From positions 186,001 to 250,000 of the forward strand of contig NZ_JACJIM010000004.1 of assembly GCF_014138435.1 (NCBI RefSeq): 64,000 nucleotides of DNA, written 5' to 3'. Position 1 is the first letter of the stretch. Every line of letters begins with the position of its first letter. Below the pieces are notes generated by a model. That model saw only the letters and a program-made list of their open reading frames with translations. It ran no database searches and was not told the DNA's origin. A program made the position numbers and the translations under genes. The stretch is from Methylobacterium fujisawaense (lineage in GTDB: Bacteria > Pseudomonadota > Alphaproteobacteria > Rhizobiales > Beijerinckiaceae). Positions 58,754 to 64,000 of the stretch are shown one piece after another.

Positions 58754-59707
58754 ATGAGCACGCAGGTCGCGACCTCCGTCCCCGATGACATCGGCGCGCC
58801 GCGCGCCGCTCCGGAGGTCGACCTCGCCGGCCGCCGACGGATCGTCGGCATCGCGCTGATGTGCGGGGCCGTCGCCTTCTTCGCCAGCCTCGATGCCTGC
58901 GGCAAGACCCTGGCGCGGGCCGGCGTCGACCCGCTGGTCACCACCTTCATGCGCTACGCGGCCAGCGTCGCCATGATCTCCCTGTTCATCAACCCGGTGC
59001 GCACGCCGGGCGTGGTGAAGAGCCGGCGGCTGCCGTTGCAGATCGTCCGCTCGCTGCTGCTCTTCGCCTCCACGGCCCTGAACTTCCTGGCCCTGCGCTA
59101 CCTGCAACTCGCCGAGACGATCTCGATCCAGTTCGCCGCGCCGCTCACCGTGGCGCTGCTCGCCGGGCCGCTGCTCGGCGAGTGGTCGTCGCGGGCGCGG
59201 CTCATGGCGATCGGCGTCGGCTTCCTGGGGGTGCTGGTGATCGTGCGCCCGGGCGTGGGCGGGATGCATCCGGCCGCGCTGCTGTGCGTCGCCAACGTCG
59301 TGGTCTACGCCTTCTACGCGATCATCACGCGCAAGCTCGCGGCCTACGATTCGACCGCCACGACCATGTTCTACACGGGGCTCGCGGGCCTCGCGCTGAT
59401 GGCCCCGCTCCTGCCCTGGATCTGGACGAGCCCGGCGAGCCTGACCCACTGGGCCCTGCTGTTCGGGGTCGCGCTGTTCGGGACGCTGGGCCACTGGCTG
59501 CTGGTGATGGCCCATGCCCGGGCCCCGGCCAACGTGCTGGCACCGTTCATCTACACGCAGCTGCTGTGGTCGGTGACGCTGGGCTTCCTGCTGTTCGGCG
59601 ACGTTCCGAGCCGCTGGACCGTAGCGGGCGCCATGATCGTCGTCGGCTCGGGCCTGTATCTCCTGGCGCAGGAGACGATCCGCCGGGACACGCGTCCGGC
59701 CGCCTGA
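58754..59707 (+). CDS. DMT/EamA family transporter
   Basis: 317 residues with about ten membrane helices in two EamA repeats: first ALMCGAVAFFASLDACGKTLARAGVDPLVTTFMRY, second LLCVANVVVYAFYAIITRKLAAYDSTATTMFY. The end of each half shows the usual SIQFAAPLTVALLAGPLLGE and APFIYTQLLWSVTLGFLLFGD blocks. Probably a metabolite exporter of the inner membrane; the substrate is not known. It is convergent with the small Gly-rich gene. Confidence 0.92.
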   Translation: MSTQVATSVPDDIGAPRAAPEVDLAGRRRIVGIALMCGAVAFFASLDACGKTLARAGVDPLVTTFMRYAASVAMISLFINPVRTPGVVKSRRLPLQIVRSLLLFASTALNFLALRYLQLAETISIQFAAPLTVALLAGPLLGEWSSRARLMAIGVGFLGVLVIVRPGVGGMHPAALLCVANVVVYAFYAIITRKLAAYDSTATTMFYTGLAGLALMAPLLPWIWTSPASLTHWALLFGVALFGTLGHWLLVMAHARAPANVLAPFIYTQLLWSVTLGFLLFGDVPSRWTVAGAMIVVGSGLYLLAQETIRRDTRPAA

Positions 59708-59737
59708 GGCGGCCGGACGGTCCGGTGACGGATCGGG

Positions 59738-60007
59738 TCAGCGGCCCATGCGCTCCTGGCGCTCCATCCGCTCCTCGCGGCGGTTCTCGCGCGCACGCCG
59801 GGCCGGATCCGGATCGGTGCCGAGCACGCCGCCGACCGTGCCGGTGGCTGCGCCCACCGCGCCACCGACGACCCCGCCCACAGGACCGGCCGCAGCCGCG
59901 CCATCCTCGGCACCCCGCTGGGCGCCGCGGGCCGTGCCCTGGGCCTGCGCGGCGCCGGCAAAGGCGAGGGGCGCGAGGGCGAGGGTCGTGATCAGTAGCT
60001 TCTTCAT
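59738..60007 (-). CDS. Small secreted Gly/Ala-rich protein with a charged tail
   Basis: 89 residues. The signal peptide is MKKLLITTLALAPLAFAGAAQAQ, then a Gly/Ala/Val-rich stretch (AGPVGGVVGGAVGAATGTVGGVLG) like glycine-zipper segments, and a basic-acidic tail RRARENRREERMERQERMGR. Glycine-zipper proteins insert into or associate with membranes. No family assigned. The RxERM tail recalls the Met/Arg repeats of the gene at 30962. Confidence 0.7.
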   Translation of the reverse strand: MKKLLITTLALAPLAFAGAAQAQGTARGAQRGAEDGAAAAGPVGGVVGGAVGAATGTVGGVLGTDPDPARRARENRREERMERQERMGR

Positions 60008-60340
60008 GGGTCTGCTCCGGTCATACGGTCTGGGAGTCTCCGCGCCGCCTCGGGGCGCGGAGGATGTGCCTGTTCAACGGTTCAGGCGCCGATTGGTCCC
60101 ATTCGCGGTCACGGGCGCGTGATCCGCGCTGCCGCTGGCCTCGGGCCGGAGCGGCTGATAGAGAACGGGTCATGCACGCTTCGCGCGCCCTGCGCGGCTT
60201 CGGCCGCCCGATCCGAATTACCGGCCCGGCCTCCGCCTGAGGGCCCGCTTCGGCGCGGCCGCGCGGAGGTCCGGGATCCTCCTGCCGCCTGACCCGATTC
60301 CGCCGGCCTTTCGCCGGCCCGACCGCCGATGCGAGATCCG
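60008..60340. other. Intergenic region upstream of ileS
   Basis: 333 bp between the divergent small secreted-protein gene and ileS, holding both promoters. A hairpin GCCGGCCTTTCGCCGGC lies close to the ileS start (about 60302-60318). A 22-codon frame (60172-60240) exists but has no ribosome-binding site. I see no T-box or other named riboswitch. Confidence 0.45.
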
Positions 60341-63307
60341 ATGACGACCCCCGAGACCGCGCCCGCCCGCGACTATTCCAAGACCCTGTTCCTGCCGCAG
60401 ACCGAGTTCCCGATGCGCGCCGGCCTGCCGGTGCGCGAGCCGCTGTTCATCGAGCGCTGGAAGCGGATGGACCTCTACGGGAAGCTGCGCGCCGGCGGCC
60501 AGGGCCGGCCGAAATTCGTGCTCCACGACGGCCCGCCCTACGCCAACGGCAACATCCACATCGGCACGGCGCTCAACAAGATCCTCAAGGACGTGGTGGT
60601 CCGTTCGCAGACCGCCCTCGGCTTCGACGCCAATTACGTCCCGGGCTGGGACTGCCACGGCCTGCCGATCGAGTGGAAGATCGAGGAGCAGTACCGCGCC
60701 AAGGGCCGCAACAAGGACGACGTGCCGGTGATCGAGTTCCGGCAGGAATGCCGGACCTTCGCGGCCCACTGGCTCGACGTGCAGCGCGAGGAATTCAAGC
60801 GGCTCGGCGTCACCGGCGACTGGGACCATCCCTACGCGACCATGGCCTACCCGGCCGAGGCGGTGATCGCCGACGAGCTGATGAAGTTCTCGATGAGCGG
60901 CCAGCTCTATCGCGGCTCGAAGCCCGTGATGTGGTCGGTGGTCGAGAAGACCGCGCTCGCCGAGGCGGAGGTCGAGTACGAGGAGCACGTCAGCGACACG
61001 ATTTTCTGTGCTTTTCCGATCCGGTCCGGCGCCGAGGGTGATCTCGCGCAGGCCCGGGTGGTGATCTGGACGACCACCCCCTGGACGATCCCGGGCAACC
61101 GCGCGGTCGCCTACTCCAAGAAGATCGCCTACGGGCTGTATCGGGTCACCGAGGCGCCGGCCGACAACTGGGCGACCCCCGGCCAGACCTATGTCCTCGC
61201 CGACAGCCTGGCCGCGACCGTGTTCAAGGCCGCCCGCGTCGAGGCGTTCGCGCGCGTCGGCGACGTGAGCCCGGCGATGCTCGCCGCCCTCACCCTGGAC
61301 CATCCCCTGGCCCAGCGCGGCTACGGCTTCGCGGTGCCGATGCTCGACGGCGACCACGTCACGGACGAGTCCGGCACGGGTTTCGTCCACACGGCGCCGA
61401 GCCACGGCCGCGAGGATTTCGAGCTCTGGATGGCGAGCGGCCGGTCGCTGCGCGAGCGCGGCATCGACACGACCATCCCCTACACGGTGGATGCGGACGG
61501 CGTGCTCACGGAGGCCGCCCCGGGCTTCACCGGCACCCGCGTGCTCACCGCCAAGGGCGAGAAGGGCGACGCCAACAAGGCGGTCATCGCCGCGCTGACC
61601 GAGGCCGGGGCGCTGATCGCCCGCGGGGTGCTGCGCCACCAATACCCGCATTCCTGGCGCTCCAAGAAGCCGGTGATCTTCCGCAACACGCCGCAATGGT
61701 TCATCGCCATGGACCGGCCGGTGGATTTGCTCGGCGACCGGACGCTCCGGGAAGTGGCCCTTCAGGGCATCGACGACACCCAGTGGGTGCCGGCCCAGGG
61801 GAAGAACCGCATCACCGGCATGGTCGCCAACCGGCCGGACTGGGTGGTCTCGCGCCAGCGCGCCTGGGGCGTGCCGATCACCGTGTTCGTTCACCGGGAG
61901 ACGGCCGAGATCCTGAAGGACGAGCGCGTCAACGCCCGCATCCGCGACGCCTTCGCGGCCGAGGGCGCCGACGCGTGGTTCCAGGACGACGCCGCCCAGC
62001 GCTTCCTGGCGCCGGACCACGACCCGGCCGCCTACGACAAGGTCACCGACGTCCTCGACGTCTGGTTCGATTCGGGCTCGACCCACGCCTTCGTGCTGGA
62101 CGATCCGGAGGCCTTCCCGGGCCTGGCCGGAGTGACGCGCGTCCGCGACGGCGGCCAGGACCGGGTCATGTACCTGGAGGGGTCGGACCAGCACCGCGGC
62201 TGGTTCCAGTCCTCGCTGCTCGAATCCGCCGGGACCCGCGGCCGGGCGCCCTACGACATCGTCCTGACCCACGGCTTCGTGCTCGACGGCAAGGGCCTGA
62301 AGATGTCGAAGTCCAAGGGCAACGTCGTCGCGCCGCAGAGCGTCATCAAGGATTCGGGGGCCGACATCCTGCGCCTGTGGGTCGCCGCCTCCGACTACAC
62401 CGACGACCTGCGCATCGGACCGGAGATCATCAAGACCTTCGCGGAGACCTACCGGAAGCTGCGCAACTCCCTGCGGTGGATGCTGGGCTCGCTGGCCCAC
62501 CGGGTTCAGGGCGACGACGTGGCCTACGCGGACATGCCGGAGCTGGAGCGGCTGATCCTGCACCGGCTCGCCGAGCTCGACGGCGAGATCCGCGAGGCCT
62601 ACGCGGCCTTCGACACCAAGCGGGTGGTGGCGCTGCTCAACGGCTTCATGACCGGCGACCTGTCGTCCTTCTACTTCGATGTCCGCAAGGACGCCCTGTA
62701 CTGCGACCCGATCTCCTCGGTCCGCCGCCGGGCGTCGCTGCAGGTGATCGACGAGGCCTTCCGGCGGGTGGCGATCTGGCTCGCCCCGGTGCTCGCCTTC
62801 ACGGCCGAGGAGGCGTGGCTCGATCGCTACCCGTCCGAGGACGGATCGGTGCATCTCCAGACCCTGCCGGAGACCCCGGCCGCGTGGCTCGACGCCGCCC
62901 TCGCGGAGCGCTGGCACAAGATCCGGCGGGTGCGGCGGGTCGTGACCGGCGCCCTGGAGATCGAGCGCGCGGCGAAGCGCATCGGCGCGAGCCTGGAGGC
63001 GGCCCCGCTTGTCTACGTCGCGGATCCCGAGTTGCTCGCCGCGCTCGAGGGCTGCGACTTCGCCGACACCTGCATCACCTCGGACATCACCGTGGTGGCG
63101 GGCGAGGGGCCGGCCGACGCCTTCCGGCTCGACGAGGTGCGCGGCGTCGCCGTGGTGCCGAGCCCGGCCGAGGGGCGCAAATGCGCCCGCTCCTGGCGGG
63201 TGAGCCCCAGCGTTGGCAGCGATCCGGACTATCCGGACGTGACCCCCCGCGACGCCCGGGCCCTGCGCGAGTGGGACGCGGCGCATCCGGAGGCGAGCGC
63301 GGCGTGA
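60341..63307 (+). CDS. ileS: Isoleucyl-tRNA synthetase
   Basis: 988 residues, class I synthetase. HIGH motif is HIGT at 73-76 in [21 protein letters not shown] is at 654-658. The CP1 editing domain spans roughly 180-420 ([17 protein letters not shown], then [20 protein letters not shown]). The anticodon-binding domain follows. The usual C-terminal zinc finger is degraded: only KCARSWRV is left and later Cys are lacking. Charges tRNA-Ile and edits valine. The start at the second ATG ([13 protein letters not shown]) is chosen; one 12 bases upstream is possible. lspA follows. Confidence 0.96.
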   Translation: MTTPETAPARDYSKTLFLPQTEFPMRAGLPVREPLFIERWKRMDLYGKLRAGGQGRPKFVLHDGPPYANGNIHIGTALNKILKDVVVRSQTALGFDANYVPGWDCHGLPIEWKIEEQYRAKGRNKDDVPVIEFRQECRTFAAHWLDVQREEFKRLGVTGDWDHPYATMAYPAEAVIADELMKFSMSGQLYRGSKPVMWSVVEKTALAEAEVEYEEHVSDTIFCAFPIRSGAEGDLAQARVVIWTTTPWTIPGNRAVAYSKKIAYGLYRVTEAPADNWATPGQTYVLADSLAATVFKAARVEAFARVGDVSPAMLAALTLDHPLAQRGYGFAVPMLDGDHVTDESGTGFVHTAPSHGREDFELWMASGRSLRERGIDTTIPYTVDADGVLTEAAPGFTGTRVLTAKGEKGDANKAVIAALTEAGALIARGVLRHQYPHSWRSKKPVIFRNTPQWFIAMDRPVDLLGDRTLREVALQGIDDTQWVPAQGKNRITGMVANRPDWVVSRQRAWGVPITVFVHRETAEILKDERVNARIRDAFAAEGADAWFQDDAAQRFLAPDHDPAAYDKVTDVLDVWFDSGSTHAFVLDDPEAFPGLAGVTRVRDGGQDRVMYLEGSDQHRGWFQSSLLESAGTRGRAPYDIVLTHGFVLDGKGLKMSKSKGNVVAPQSVIKDSGADILRLWVAASDYTDDLRIGPEIIKTFAETYRKLRNSLRWMLGSLAHRVQGDDVAYADMPELERLILHRLAELDGEIREAYAAFDTKRVVALLNGFMTGDLSSFYFDVRKDALYCDPISSVRRRASLQVIDEAFRRVAIWLAPVLAFTAEEAWLDRYPSEDGSVHLQTLPETPAAWLDAALAERWHKIRRVRRVVTGALEIERAAKRIGASLEAAPLVYVADPELLAALEGCDFADTCITSDITVVAGEGPADAFRLDEVRGVAVVPSPAEGRKCARSWRVSPSVGSDPDYPDVTPRDARALREWDAAHPEASAA

Positions 63308-63323
63308 AGAGGCGCGCGACGGT

Positions 63324-63510
63324 GCTCTCCCTCTCCTCCCTGCGGGGGAGAGTGGCCCTCGCGTCCGCGAGGGTCGGCAGAGGGGAGCCCGGCTTCCGGT
63401 TGCGGCGCGACCGTCTTGAAGCCCACAGCCTTTCTCTGCGCCGTCGCTCCCCTCTCTCCCGCTGCTGCGCAGGGTACCCTCCCCCGCAGAGGGGAGAGGG
63501 CGATGCGCCC
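63324..63510. repeat. Intergenic inverted repeat between ileS and lspA, related to family C
   Basis: CTCTCCCTCTCCTCCCTGCGGGGGAGAG at the left and CCCTCCCCCGCAGAGGGGAGAGGG at the right form an inverted pair around a roughly 130-bp middle, which itself has GGCCCTCGCGTCCGCGAGGGTC as a hairpin. Its GGAGAGGGCGATGCGCC end recalls the element at 47857. It lies inside the probable ileS-lspA transcript. Confidence 0.6.
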
Positions 63511-63539
63511 GCACGGCACGGGTCGCGGGGTCGGCGCCC

Positions 63540-64000
63540 GTGACGCCCTTCCGCGCCGGCCTTCTGGCCCTCCTCCTCACCCTGGTCCTCGACCAGGCCT
63601 CCAAGCTCGGCCTCTATTTCGGCACCGACCTCGTGCTGACCCAGCCCTGGCGGCTGGCGCCGTTCGTCGACTTCGTCGTGGTCTGGAACCGGGGCGTCTC
63701 CTACGGCCTGTTCCAGCAGGAGGGCGGGGTCGGGCGCTGGCTCCTCGTGGTCCTGTCGCTCGCCGCCGCGATCGGCCTCGGGATCTGGATGCGCCGGGCC
63801 GGCTCGCGGCTCCTCGGCGTCGCCCTGGGGCTCATCGTCGGCGGGGCGCTCGGCAACGCCATCGACCGGGCCGCCTACGGGGCGGTGTTCGACTTCGTCC
63901 ACCTGCATGCCGGCGGCTGGTCCTGGTACGTGTTCAACGTCGCCGATGCGGCGATCGTGGCCGGCGTGATCGGCCTGATCCTCGACAGCCTGTCCCCGGA
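63540..64000 (+). CDS. lspA: Lipoprotein signal peptidase (3' end beyond the window)
   Basis: 153 codons seen, starting at GTG and open at the right edge. It cleaves prolipoprotein signal peptides at the inner membrane. The catalytic aspartates are Asp109 in [11 protein letters not shown] and Asp136 in FNVADAAIV. Other hallmarks are NRGVSYGLF and [20 protein letters not shown]. Four membrane helices are apparent. It is 232 bp past ileS, a common ileS-lspA arrangement. Confidence 0.95.
   Translation, partial: MTPFRAGLLALLLTLVLDQASKLGLYFGTDLVLTQPWRLAPFVDFVVVWNRGVSYGLFQQEGGVGRWLLVVLSLAAAIGLGIWMRRAGSRLLGVALGLIVGGALGNAIDRAAYGAVFDFVHLHAGGWSWYVFNVADAAIVAGVIGLILDSLSP

Noticed and set aside
60172..60240. 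22-codon frame upstream of ileS as a possible leader peptide
   Set aside because: No ribosome-binding site, no run of Ile codons and no terminator/antiterminator pair after it.
60218..63604. 1128-codon open frame antisense to ileS
   Set aside because: ileS is certain on the other strand; the antisense product is His/Arg/Gly/Asp-rich and matches nothing.

Overview
The window is about 70% G+C, densely coded DNA that reads as one chromosomal segment of an alphaproteobacterium, most likely Methylobacterium or another Methylobacteriaceae. The grounds are a methylmalonyl-CoA mutase of alphaproteobacterial type, a PleC/DivJ/PdhS-like histidine kinase, GC-rich codon use with mirrored antisense frames, several small secreted proteins of low complexity, and intergenic palindromic repeats of a kind I associate with this group. 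The assignment is an inference. I see no rRNA, tRNA, CRISPR array, insertion sequence or prophage.

Layout. 1-9.7 kb is mostly core metabolism and translation: the end of methylmalonyl-CoA mutase, a Tat-exported hydrolase, phosphoglucomutase, ribosomal protein S4, a molbindin, and an overlapping tsaD / acetyltransferase / gpsA operon. 10-14.6 kb is signalling: an MHYT-GGDEF-EAL protein, an EVE-domain protein and a membrane histidine kinase. 14.8-19.5 kb holds a two-gene molybdenum hydroxylase with a strong terminator, a uracil-DNA glycosylase-like protein, pyrF and a DUF1330 protein. 19.8-24 kb has a divergent TetR/SDR pair, an isochorismatase-like hydrolase, a DUF892 ferritin-like protein and a PAS protein. 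24.2-28.3 kb has tauABC behind a TetR gene that is divergent from a sugar acetyltransferase.

28.5-34.6 kb is the most accessory-looking part: a two-barrel outer-membrane protein, an AT-rich island, a secreted Met/Arg repeat protein, a secreted YRDRD-repeat protein and a large GH63-like glycosidase. 35-40.6 kb is a D-galactarate catabolic block: solute-binding protein, LysR regulator, then garL, garR and garD homologues. 40.6-44.2 kb pairs a PepSY membrane protein with a convergent TonB-dependent siderophore receptor. 44.6-45.6 kb is a TetR/membrane-protein pair controlled by two perfect phased operators.

45.9-53.9 kb is a full sulfate-to-sulfide module: cysJ and cysI on one strand; cysH, cysD and cysN on the other; and a DecR-like (Lrp/AsnC) regulator between them. 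cysH is of the Fe-S APS-reductase type and cysN carries no CysC domain, so sulfate should pass sulfate -> APS -> sulfite -> sulfide. Both arms carry the same GTTC-N8-GAAC palindrome upstream, and an Lrp-like 15-bp palindrome lies between the regulator and cysJ. With tauABC, sulfur acquisition is the main theme of the window. 54-64 kb returns to housekeeping genes: an FAH-family enzyme, an LLM oxidoreductase, aspartate aminotransferase, a DMT exporter, isoleucyl-tRNA synthetase and the start of lspA.

The observations most worth following up are the shared cys palindromes with the DecR-like regulator, the Met/Arg nonapeptide-repeat protein, the phased TetR operators beside an unknown membrane protein, the two-domain acetyltransferase in the tsaD-gpsA operon and the two-barrel porin-like protein. 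None of these amounts to a proven new system.
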